Assembly (NCBI GenBank): GCA_026874595.1
Contig: CM049318.1
Span: forward strand, 20,745,456-20,809,455
DNA from: Sipunculus nudus
Lineage: Eukaryota > Annelida > Sipuncula > Golfingiida > Sipunculidae
Length of the DNA: 64,000 nucleotides
Direction: 5' to 3'
In this document: positions 35,201 to 46,400 of the stretch, piece by piece
Position numbering within the stretch: the stretch's first letter is position 1
Layout: every line of letters starts with the position of its first letter
Program-made: the position numbers and the translations under genes
The notes under the pieces: model-generated
The model's database searches: none
Told to the model about the DNA's origin: nothing
Seen by the model: only the letters and a program-made list of their open reading frames with translations

Positions 35201-37400
35201 CTGTATTAGGATGGATTTCAGTTCATAACTAATTACTTTGATGGCCAAGATGCCATCATCATTAAATACCTGCCTGTTTGAGAGGAAACTTGTATGTTTC
35301 TGGTGCCTTGTGTCTTTTCTGTATAAGGATGGATTTCAGTTCATAACTAATTACTTTGATGGCCAAGATGCCATCATCATTAAATACCTGCCTGTTTGAG
35401 AGGAAACTTGTATGTTTCTGGTGCCTCGTGTCTTTTCTGTATTAGGATGGATTTCAGTTCATAACTAATTACTTTGATGGCCAAGATGCCATCATCATTA
35501 AATACCTGCCTGTTTGAGAGGAAACTTGTATGTTTCTGGTGCCTTGTGTCTTTTCTGTATTAGGATGGATTTCAGTTCATAACTAATTACTTTGATGGCC
35601 AAGATGCCATCATCATTAAATACCTGCCAGTTTGAGAGGAAACTTGTATGTTTCTGGTGCCTTGTGTCTTTTCTGTATTAGGATGGATTTCAGTTCATAA
35701 CTAATTACTTTGATGGCCAAGATGCCATCATCATTAAATACCTGCCTGTTTGAGAGGAAACTTGTATGTTTCTGGTGCCTTGTCTTTTCTGTATTAGGAT
35801 GGATTTCAGTTGATAACTAATTACTTTGATGGCCAAGATGCCATCATCATTAAATACCTGCCTGTTTGAGAGGAAACTTGTATGTTTCTGGTGCCTTGTG
35901 TCTTTTCTGTATTAGGATGGATTTCAGTTCATAACTAATTACTTTGATAGCCAAGATGCCATCATCATTAAATACCTGCCTGTTTGAGAGGAAACTTGTG
36001 TGTTTCTGGTGCCTTGTCTTTTCTGTATTAGGATGGATTTCAGTTCATAACTAATTACTTTGATGGCCAAGATGCCATCATCATTAAATACCTGCCTGTT
36101 TGAGAGGAAACTTGTATGTTTCTGGTGCCTTGTGTCTTTTCTGTATTAGGATGGATTTCAGTTCATAACTAATTACTTTGATGGCCAAGATGCCATCATT
36201 ATTAAATACCTGCCTGTTTGAGAGGAAACTTGTATGTTTCTGGTGCCTTGTGTCTTTTCTGTATTAGGATGGATTTAAGTTGATAACTAAATACTTTGAT
36301 GGCCAAGATGCCATCATCATTAAATACCTGCCTGTTTGAGAGGAAACTTGTATGTTTCTGGTGCCTTGTGTCTTTTCTGTATTAGGATGGATTTCAGTTC
36401 ATAACTAATTACTTTGATGGCCAAGATGCCATCATTATTAAACAGCTGCCCGTTTGAGAGGAAACTTGTATGTTTCTGGTGCCTTGTGTCTTTTCTGTAT
36501 TAGGATGGATTTCAGTTCATAACTAATTACTTTGATGGCCAAGATGCCATCATCATTAAATACCTGCCTGTTTGAGAGGAAACTTGTATGTTTCTGGTGC
36601 CTTGTGTCTTTTCTGTATTAGGATGGATTTCAGTTCATAACTAATTACTTTGATAGCCAAGATGCCATCATTATTAAATACCTGCCTGTTGGAGAGGAAA
36701 CTTGTATGTTTCTGGTGCCTTGTGTCTTTTCTGTATTAGGATGGATTTCAGTTCATAACTAATTACTTTGATGGCCAAGATGCCATCATCATTAAATACC
36801 TGCCTGTTTGAGAGGAAACTTGTATGTTTCTGGTGCCTTGTGTCTTTTCTGTATTAGGATGGATTTCAGTTCATAACTAATTACTTTGATGGCCAAGATG
36901 CCATCATCATTAAATACCTGCCTGTTTGAGAGGAAACTTGTATGTTTCTGGTGCCTTGTGTCTTTTCTGTATTAGGATGGATTTCAGTTCATTACTAATT
37001 ACTTTGATGGCCAAGATGCCATCATTATTAAACAGCTGCCCATTTGAGAGGAAACTAGCATGTTTTTGGCTCCCTGTGGGTGTCTGTCTGTAGGAGGAGG
37101 AATATGTTCTTGCTGCCTGTTTGAGAGGAAACTACATGTGATATGTTTTTGGCTCCTTGTGTTTGTGTCTGTATGAGGAATATGTTCTTGCTGCCTGTTT
37201 TAGAGGAAACTAATATGTTTTGGGCTTCCTGTGGATGTCTGTCTATGAGGAGGAATATGTTGCTGTTGCTTGATTGAGAGGAGTCTTGGTATGTTTTTGG
37301 CACCATGCCCATCTTGTATGTACGAGGGAGAATACCAGCTCTTAACTATTTACTTTGATTTCCAAGATCCCATCACCAAAAAAAAACTGACTGTTTGAGA
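32210..37400. repeat. 118-bp satellite-like array, about 40 units
   Basis: The unit, anchored on AATACCTGCCTGTTTGAGAG, recurs with a period of exactly 118 bp from 32331 to 37041, with a few 2-4 bp deletions. Central units are nearly identical. Variant bases (GATAGCC for GATGGCC, AGTTGATAAC for AGTTCATAAC) recur together every five units in the first part, so 590-bp blocks were themselves duplicated. The first unit and the last ones (37041-37400, units shortened to about 75 bp) are degenerate, as expected of array edges. It starts right after the HSPD1 poly(A) region. No coding content. Confidence 0.97.
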
Positions 37401-38580
37401 GAAAAAGTTCTCTGAATATTTTCTTCAACAGCCTTCAAACATGATTCATGATGTTTCTTTACAAAAAAGTGTATGAATATTGGCAACCTTAACAGTTTAG
37501 AATTGTTGATATAGAGTATGATGCTCAGCCTAACAATACATTGATACATAGAAAATTCTTATTCAAAAAGGAAACCCATTATGTCTGTGGTAGATCTCTG
37601 CTGTGCATGTCATAACTGCAAACATATTTCTGTGAAAATTACAAAGGCAATTATAGGGGAAATGCAAAACTGCCCAAATGATTTACTAAATTGGGTGCAG
37701 GGGGACTGGATTCAACTTATTTTATGTGACTGGTGTGTGATAAAGTAACATGTAAAACAATGTCAATGTGACTGCCTCTCAAGTTGCACAGACGTTGCAG
37801 AATAAGGGTACCTGGTCATGGTGTGGTGATGGTAAACCGATTAAACTGAGATAGAATCATTTTTCTTGCACACAACCTCCCCTAAGTTATTGACTGGTGT
37901 ATGCATGGAAAAATGCAAATAAGAGCTTATGAACCTTTCAACTTTATAGTCAAAGCCCCATCCCAAGGAGACAATTTTATCACCATACCTTAACTGAAAG
38001 GTCATCACCCAAATAATAACTTAATCATCACCATATATTATCTAAAATATAGCACCCCCCTCCAACACACCCAACTCTGCAGTTCTGGGCTTCACCTGCA
38101 CATGCCAGGGTTTTCTGAGCAATGTGATCTAGCAGGATAAAAAAAATAATTATAAATTTGGTTTTCAGGTAATTATACATCTTGGTGGCAGACATCAGTA
38201 ATTATATTTAATTTTCACTTAAATTTGTTTAATTAAATTTTATTCTGTGCCCCCATAGACATGTGTCACAGACTTCTGTGCTGGCTCAAATCCTAAGAAT
38301 CAGAAAGGGTTTAATTAGTTACATAATGTGACACCAGGTGGCAGCACCTGCCTTGGTTTGATCTAGAATAACTACCAGTAAGTCTTTCCAGCTTTACCAG
38401 TCTAATGCTAGACATGCATGACTTGGTAAAGGTTTTGTGATATGAATTAGCCTCCTCCCAATGATATAATGACAGTGGGTAGATGGGGCACAGATACTAA
38501 TGGGAACAAATTATGAAAGGCATACTTTGATGTACCATTAGAAAGATAATGAATTTGTACTGCAGTCTAATTAATTCAAA
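37401..38580. other. Intergenic stretch without recognised features
   Basis: Nothing coding was recognised. The only notable item is GACACCAGGTGGCAGCACC near 38331, which resembles a CTCF site. Confidence 0.5.
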
Positions 38581-39622
38581 CTAGATATTTGTTGGCACCG
38601 CAGGTGCCATAGTTTCCCCAAGACAATAAACACCCCCCACCCTTGCCTTGAAGAATAGCACCCCCCCCCTATCTTCAGAAGCATAGACTGACACTTGGCA
38701 AGACACCATGGTTTCGTGCATCTATCAACGTGAGAAACAATGTTTTTCACCAAATATGGGATTATTCAAGGCCACTTTCATTGGAGAGCTTATGATCCAA
38801 ATTTAAATATACCTCATTCCATAACCTCATTCCATAACCCATGTCCATATATATATGCATAATATGAAAGAAATCTGTCCGTTAGTTTTTAACTTACAAT
38901 GCTGACAGCTGGTACTGTCAAGTGGCACTGGTTGGGGTATTAAAAGGCAATAAAGCAAGACAAAAACACTAGGTGGCGCCACCTGTCTTCTACAGAAGAC
39001 AAAGCTATCCAAGATCTTCATTCAATTTAATTTTTAGATCAATCCATGAATCCCTTATTGAGATATTAAAGATTTTGTGTGATTTTCACCAAATATGGAA
39101 ATATTCAAGATTAAGGTCACTCTCATTGAGGAAAGTCATGTCTCCAGTTTAAATATATGTCATCCCATAACCCATATCTATATATATGCATAATATAAAG
39201 GAAATTTATTAAATGAATTAAAATGATCACAGTATTGTCAAGTGGCAATGATGGGGGTATTAAAAGGCGCGAAAGCAAAAAAAGGACAATAGGTTGCACT
39301 ACCTGAGTTTCAGGTACATGACAATGCCATCCAAGATCTTCAGTCAACTTGAATTTATGATCAATCCACAGAGTATTTCTTGAGATATTTAAGAATTTGT
39401 GTGATTATCAGTAATGTTGGACCTATTCAAGATCAAGGTCATTCTCATAGAAAAGGTCATGGCCCTATTTGAGATAGGCTTGTTCCCCTCACCCATATCT
39501 ATGCACATGTCAAGTTTGAAACAGATCTGTGAAATCTTTCTCGAGTTATCTCATCTATAAGAAATCTCGGTGGCAGCAGTGACTGTGCCTGAACCATAGT
39601 ATCCCTGGACTTTGTCTGGGGA
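38581..39622 (-). mobile_element. Helitron-like element, inverted relative of 17659-21236
   Basis: Read on the minus strand it starts TCCCCAGACAAAGTC after an A and ends with the hairpin GGCACC-TGC-GGTGCC, nine bases and CTAG before a T. Termini, hairpins and flanks match the element in HSPD1 intron 1. It has the GGTGGCGCCACC-bearing core units, diverged, but not the 290-bp array. Confidence 0.85.
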
Positions 39623-40929
39623 TACTGTAGGATTTTTCCCACAGATAATAAAAAACACCGCAGAATTTTAGGTTTAAATTACCAAGTTGTGGAAATATCC
39701 GTCCTTTCTATTATACTGCCAGTCATATAGTTACACAAGAGCTAGAAGGGTGGCAGCAGGCTACTGAAATTTTGCCTTATGTCGATTATCCTTTAGCCCC
39801 TTAACATGTCTAAATGACTAAACCTAGTCCTGACCAGATGTGGGCCACTGGCCCACGTCTGCATCATTCAAGTGCAAGCAGAAGAGTGACGAGGCCTGAA
39901 CATTCCCGGCTGTAGGCCATCCTAATTTACAATAGGGGTGGCCTTTTAATTGGCCAGTCCAAATACTGATAGCTGACGGATAGTAGGCCTGATGTCTTAC
40001 AATACCGTAACACAAATGGTCAGCACAGTGATTGACAGTCAGCGACTTTGTAAATTGGCCTGAAAATTCCTGTTGGGACTACAGTATTTGTTGGTTAAAA
40101 AATTTGGCAGATACTTACAATGCCATTTGATTTTACAATATTCTTAATTTGGATGAAAAGTCTTAAAGGACAAGGTAAAACAAAAAGAAAACAAAAACAG
40201 AACCAGCATAAAATTTGCAGAATGTCAGAAATAGTAAGCATCACAAACTTGGAGGGGGCAGTGATAATTAGAATGATTCAAATGAATAAACTGAAAAGTT
40301 CTGATAAACAACAACAGTTTTATTTCCCATAGGTTTACACACTGCAGCGATGTGATACATATAGTTATACATGGTTACAACAGAATACCTTCATGGAGCT
40401 AGTGTTATAAAACACCTTTGGGATATACATAAAAGTCCATGAAAATTTGGTGAGAACTTTAGTGATATGAAGTGCCTTTTGGGTACAATATATTTGTCTG
40501 AACTATTCAGGAAAAATATAAAGTTTATGTTTATGGTAATGTGAAATGTGGTAACATACATACATATTCATATATTTGTGGTCAGAATTGTTGTAAAATC
40601 ATGCGAGATAATTGAAAGAAATAAAATGACTGATGATGGTTTATTAATCAATTATTTCATGAACTGTGTAAACTGTTCTACAGAATGATACCTAAAATAA
40701 TAACCAAGTAAATTCAGTTTAGTTTATACCTCACCCAAAGATATAGGTTAAGGCTGGGTTGTTGACACCTATTCCCTGCAAAAGGTCAGGTTTTAATGCT
40801 TTACTCCTTGTGTCCTGTCTCTTTTAGCTCTGACAGGACTTAAGTCTTTTTTTTTCCTGCATCAAATTTGATCAATTGTGAAAGAAAGTGATAAATCATC
40901 AATATAATCAATCAATTTGCACACCACTA

Positions 40930-40936
<7 letters not shown>

Positions 40937-40966
<30 letters not shown>
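40937..40966. repeat. (TA)n microsatellite
   Basis: About fifteen uninterrupted TA repeats followed by a T run. Confidence 0.9.
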
Positions 40967-40975
<9 letters not shown>

Positions 40976-42384
40976 CAAACTCTGTGTTTTGGTGATGATT
41001 TTATGAAGTGCTTCAGTCCTATAGTTTATGCATTATCCTAACAGCTACACATTATCCTAGTAGAATATAAATGGATGAACATATACATATTAGTCAAAGA
41101 TCCTAGTGATCAGCTGATGGAGATGAATTATCATACAAAATGCCATGAAATATATACATGTGTGAGGTGAACTTCCTATACTGCATGACACCGTATCATA
41201 TGACTTTTTATCCATTCTTAGCAAGGGTCAAAGGTCAGAGTCACCTATACTGATCAAGTTGAAAAGGGTTGGCATCCACACATGTGATTCATGTCTTAAG
41301 GTAAAAATTTAAAACTAAAAAGTGACCTGTTCTGTTTTCAAGGACAAACCGAGTGGTTAAGGTCATATGGTGAATGTTGTTTAAATGCATTATTTTGGTA
41401 TTATGACTTTATAAATGACTCTATTTATTTAGAACATTCAACTGCATCATGCAGTAATTTCTTATTGCTTATATATAGCTTTGTCTAAAACCCCTAAATC
41501 TGCCAATCTGGTCAACAAAATCATAGTTACCTTTTACTATAGTTGTGTATTGCTGTTGATTAAAATCCAATTTTTGTTCTGTATCTTGTTATATACTACC
41601 AATAAAGATAACTCCTGGAAAAGATATGACGTAATACTACTGATGTATAAACTGAGGGACGTTAATAAATACATCATGTGTATATTAGTCAGGGATCCCT
41701 GAGGAATCCTGTCATATGCATGTTCTGACTTTCATCACTGCATGTATGTATGTGCTCAATATGATTATACACTTAATGTCCAGTATTATCGGTATAGTTG
41801 TGATATATACAACAGCATATGCACATATTTTCTGTAAGACTACAATTCTCATCAAATTAAGTACAGAATGGTCCATCTTCTCATATGCCTATATATGTTC
41901 AAAACATCATTACCTCTTAGACATCTTAACAAGTAAGAACCATTAATTAATCCATAAAGTTGCCTGAAGGACCAACAACACAAATTCAGTCATAAATAAT
42001 ATATTATATAAAACATATTTTTTCTACATACCTTGACTATATTTCTTATAATTTATCATGGATATCTCTTAGCTTAATATTGAATACACCTGTGTTTGAT
42101 TAAATATCATTGTCATCTTATAGAACTACTCTCAACCTGGTCTCCTTATAGTTACAATTGATACATTGATAGAACTGCCGTGAGTGAATACCTAATATGA
42201 TAATATATTAGTATAAGTGTTGTAGAAAAATTGATTCGCATGGAGTTTGTGTGATGATATAGGAATACTGGAGTATTTTTATTTAAATTTATACATACTA
42301 GTGAGGATATTTCATCATATTCCATGTACTGTGTATGATGAGGGTTATTTAATTTCTTGACATAGTGTACTGAGGGTAACTTGG

Positions 42385-42515
42385 GTATCCCGCAAAACAG
42401 ATGTAAGTTACTCGAGACAGGGGTGAAATTCTCAAAAGAGGGGTACAGATACCGAAAACAGGTATAGATACCCAAAAGCAGGGGTACAGACACCCAAAAC
42501 AGGGGAACAGGTTGC
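42385..42515. repeat. About 25-bp minisatellite
   Basis: Phrases of the form CAGGGGTACAGATACCCAAAA recur five to six times with changes. The minus-strand open frame over it (42152-42535) is a translation of this repeat. Confidence 0.6.
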
Positions 42516-42619
42516 CATATCGTCCCCAATATCAATCAAATAATATTGCAGCATTCAAAGAATCCATATATATTTTGTAGGTTGTGCGGGATTAAAATGA
42601 TAAAATACTGATATATCCA

Positions 42620-42872
42620 CTGGATAGTTTGCTGGTCTAGTGTTGTCATTTATTTTTCACAACAAAGAGATTCTGGTTCAAATCCTAGATCAGATGGAGG
42701 TCTTTTCATTACCACAAAGTTAGCCCTTAAAAACAATACGGTTCTCAGGCACTTTTTTTTAGGAATTGGTCAGGGCAAGCAAATTTTTTCAATAAAAATG
42801 TCATATAATCAGGGAAAAGCATGAAAATAACAGATTTTTTTTTTTGCTCAACAGGTAAGAGCACTACACAAC
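42620..42872 (+). repeat. SINE-like remnant(s) with tRNA-type promoter boxes
   Basis: GGTTCAAATCC near 42673 matches the RNA polymerase III B box, with an A-box-like TGGTCTAGTGT about 40 bases before it. Farther right, GCTCAACAGGTAAGAGCAC (42847) resembles a tRNA A box. The part 42735-42872 matches 7365-7545 in reverse. The arms do not fold into a tRNA, so these are decayed repeat copies, not tRNA genes. Confidence 0.35.
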
Positions 42873-43402
42873 TCTTATCAAAATTGTATTATCTTCTTGG
42901 AAGATAAAAATCAAAATCAAAATGTTTGATACAGGGGATTGAAATTGATGCGGGCAGTGCCTGAGAAACAAACCTTTTTTTTTTTTGCCTTACAGTGAAG
43001 AGGTAATATTCTTCTTGTGGGCTGGTGTGTATTAACCGAGATAAAAATACATGTATATGAACTGCTTATTATGACAGAGAGCACAAATTATCCCAAATTG
43101 TCAACAAAAGTTACAACACAGAAATCTTGCCAGAAATCCCCTATTCTATACTTTCCCTGCTTATGTTTAGTGTACCGGTATTATACACTTTGGTTCAGAG
43201 CTAAGAATTTAAGACATTTAAAAAATTAAAAAGACATTAAAGGCAAACAATATCTTCTATACAGCTTAGTCTTTGTTTAAAATGCATATAAATATCACAT
43301 AAGCACACAAACACTGCTTAAAAACAGGGTGTATGTAGCTATATACATATAATAAAATAAGCGATAGCACTTCAGAAAAACAATTTCCTAGGTTCGCCTG
43401 GG

Positions 43403-46400
43403 TCAGGAAACATAGTTGAGGACTTTTTTTGTTCGTAGTTGTTTAGGGATTGACTGGGGTCCATGCAGTTGTCGCGCTCTCTTGAGGAAAGATTTAACCA
43501 TTGTCTTAACCACTTCATCAAAGAAAATGTTGGCCAGGTTGGCATGTAAGGCAGAGCGAAATTCAAAGGTCACCTGTAAAATAAAACAAAATTTCTTTAA
43601 CAACAGGAAAGGGTAATTTTCTTAATAAAAATAAAAAAGTGCAAAAACTCAATTAAGTATATGTGTATTTTTGTTTAATTGGAGAAAAATTTGAGAAAAG
43701 TATCCATTCCATGGAGAGATTTCTAAGAGAAAATATTCAATTTACTATTATATTTCAATAAAAAATTTAATCCAAAGATCTACTGCATGATATTTCAAAA
43801 TTTTTCATTCTTTAACAAAACAAGTGACCCAGGGGTCATGACGCTCAGCTGACCAGGAAGACATTGACAAAAGTAATTTTATCATCTGAATGTCAAATTT
43901 GAATGAAATACTTTTTCCAAACTTGACCTTTTGTATAAAATCATCCAATATTCATTGGGGTACTATGGAGCTCTGTAGCAAGGATATGGGTAACAGACAC
44001 CTATTTTCAAGGTTTACAAGATGACTTTTCAGGGGTCTCCCAGCATGTCAAAAAATAAAATTCTAGGTCCAGTTATTATGATTTGTGCCCTGTTAACAAA
44101 TCCAAATGTTTATTCTGGGGGGTATTTCAAAGCCGCATAGGATGAAGGATATGGGTAACAGAGATGTAATTTCAGGTGCACAAGGAGACTTTTCAGGGGC
44201 CTCCCAGCATATCAAGAAAGGAGATTCTAGGTCAAGTCATTATAATTTGTGCTCTGTTAACAGATGACCTAATTTTTATTCTGGGGAGTACTTCGGAGCC
44301 CCAGAGCATGAAGGATATGGGTAACAGGGACCTTAGTTCGGGTTTCCATGTAGACCTTTTATGGGCTTCCCTGGAGGTGAGGACAGAAGATTCTAGGTCC
44401 AGTCATTATGATTTGTGCCCTGTTAATATATGACCAAATCTTTATTCTGGGGGGTACTTCAGAGCCCCATAGCTCACAGAATATGGGTAACAGGGACCTT
44501 ATTTTGGGTTTCCCGAAAAAATACAGGTGGCGCCACCAGAATGCAGAAACTGATGAAACATTTCATGATCAATATTCATGCAAAGAATCATGGTGATCAA
44601 TATAATAATTGTTCAGATACTTGAGCTTTTGTATCAAATTTTCCATTATTCTGGGGGGTACTTCGGAGCCCCATAGCTCAGAGGTTATGGGTAACAGAGA
44701 CCTAATTTCAAGTTTTTAAGGAAACTTTTCATGGGCCTCTCAGCATGTCAAGAGAGAAGATTCTAGGTCCAGTTGTTACGATTTGTTCCATGTTAACAGA
44801 TGACCGCATCTTATGAGGTCTCAAAAATAGAGAAAAAATTCGTAAAAATAAAAAAATACAGGTGGCGCCACCATACTGCAGAAACTGATGACACATTCCA
44901 TGATCAATATCCATGCAAAGGATCATGGTGATCACTGCAATAGTTGTTTAGATACTTGAGCTTTTGTATCAAATTGTCCATTATTCTGAGGGATACTTCA
45001 GATGACTTACAGTCAGCTGAGCTAAAAACACTTAATGGTCAATATCCATGCAAAGAATCATGATGATCTCCGTATTAGTTGTTCAGATACTTCAGCTTTT
45101 GTATCAAATTGTCCATTATTCTGAGGGATACTACAGAGTCCTATAGCTTGAAGGATATGGGTAACAGAGACCTAATTTCAAGTTTCCACAGGCACTCTTC
45201 ATGGGCCTCCTTGCATGACAAGAATGAAGTTTCTAGGTCAAGTTGTTGCAATTTGTACCCTCTTGATAGATAACATAGGTGGCGCCACCAGTCTGCAGGA
45301 ACTGATGGAACATCTCATAATCAATATGTATGCCAAAAATCATGACCATCAGTGATGTAGTTATTGAGATATTGAAGTTTTTGTATGAAATTTTTGACTA
45401 CTCTGGGGGGGTACTTTGGGGCCCCATAGCTCGAAGGATATGGGTAACAGAGACCTAATTTCTGGTTTCCATGGAGACTTTTCATAGGTCTTCTAGTGTG
45501 TTGAGAATGAAGATTCTAGGTCCAGTCGTTACTATTTGTGCCATGCTAACAGATGACAGCATCCTTAAAGGTCTCAAAAATAGAGGAAAAAATCGTAAAA
45601 AATCGAACGATACAGGTGGCCCCACCAGTCTGCAGGAACAGATGACACATCTCATGATCAATAGTTATGCCACAAATCATGACCATCATTCAAGTAGTTA
45701 ATGAGATATTGAAGTTTTTGTATGAAATTTTTTACTTTTCTTGGGGGTACTTTAGGGCTCCATAGCTCGAAGAATATGGGTAACAGAGACCTAATTTTGA
45801 TTTCCATGGAGACTTTTCATAGGTCTCTCAGTGTGTCGAGAAAGAAGATTCTAGGTCCAGTCGTTATGATTTGTGCCACGTTAACAGATGACAGCATTCT
45901 TAAAGGTCTCAAAAATAGAGGAAAAAATCGTAAAAAATCAAACAATAAGGGTGGCGCCACAAGTCTGCAGGAACTGATGGAACATTTCATAATCAATATG
46001 TATGCCAAAAATCATGACCATCAGTGATGTAGTTATTGAGATATTGAAGTTTTTGTATGGAATTTTTGACAACTCTGGGGGGGGGGGGGGGTACTTTGGG
46101 GCCCCAAAGCTCGAAGGATATGGTTAACAGAGACCTAATTTCTGGTTTCCAAGGATATTTTTCATGGACCTCTCAGTGTGTCAAGAATGAAGATTCTAGG
46201 TCCAGTCGTTACGATTTGTGCCATGCTAACAGATGACAGCATCCTTAAAGGTCTCAAAAATAGAGGAAAAAATCGTAAAAAATCGAACAATAAAGGTGGC
46301 ACCACCAGTCTGCAGGAAGTGATGACACATCTCATGATCAATAGTTATGCCACAAATCATGACCATCAGTCAAGTAGTTAATGAGATATTGAAGTTTTTG

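Larger units (their letters stand above)
39623..43402. other. Region between the HSPD1 side and the COQ10 3' end
   Basis: No gene recognised. It contains a (TA)n run (40937-40966), a small minisatellite (42385-42515) and SINE-like remnants (42620-42872). The COQ10 3' UTR must extend leftward from 43402; a minus-strand AATAAA lies at 42649-42654. Confidence 0.5.

Noticed and set aside
32210-37050. CRISPR-like regular array
   Set aside because: The whole 118-bp unit is repeated with no unique spacers, and the context is a eukaryotic gene. It is a satellite-type tandem array.
42152-42535. 127-residue minus-strand ORF with repeated hydrophobic phrases
   Set aside because: It coincides with a 25-bp minisatellite and shows no family resemblance.
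42627-42690. tRNA gene suggested by a perfect B box
   Set aside because: The T, anticodon and acceptor arms do not pair. It is better explained as a SINE-type remnant.
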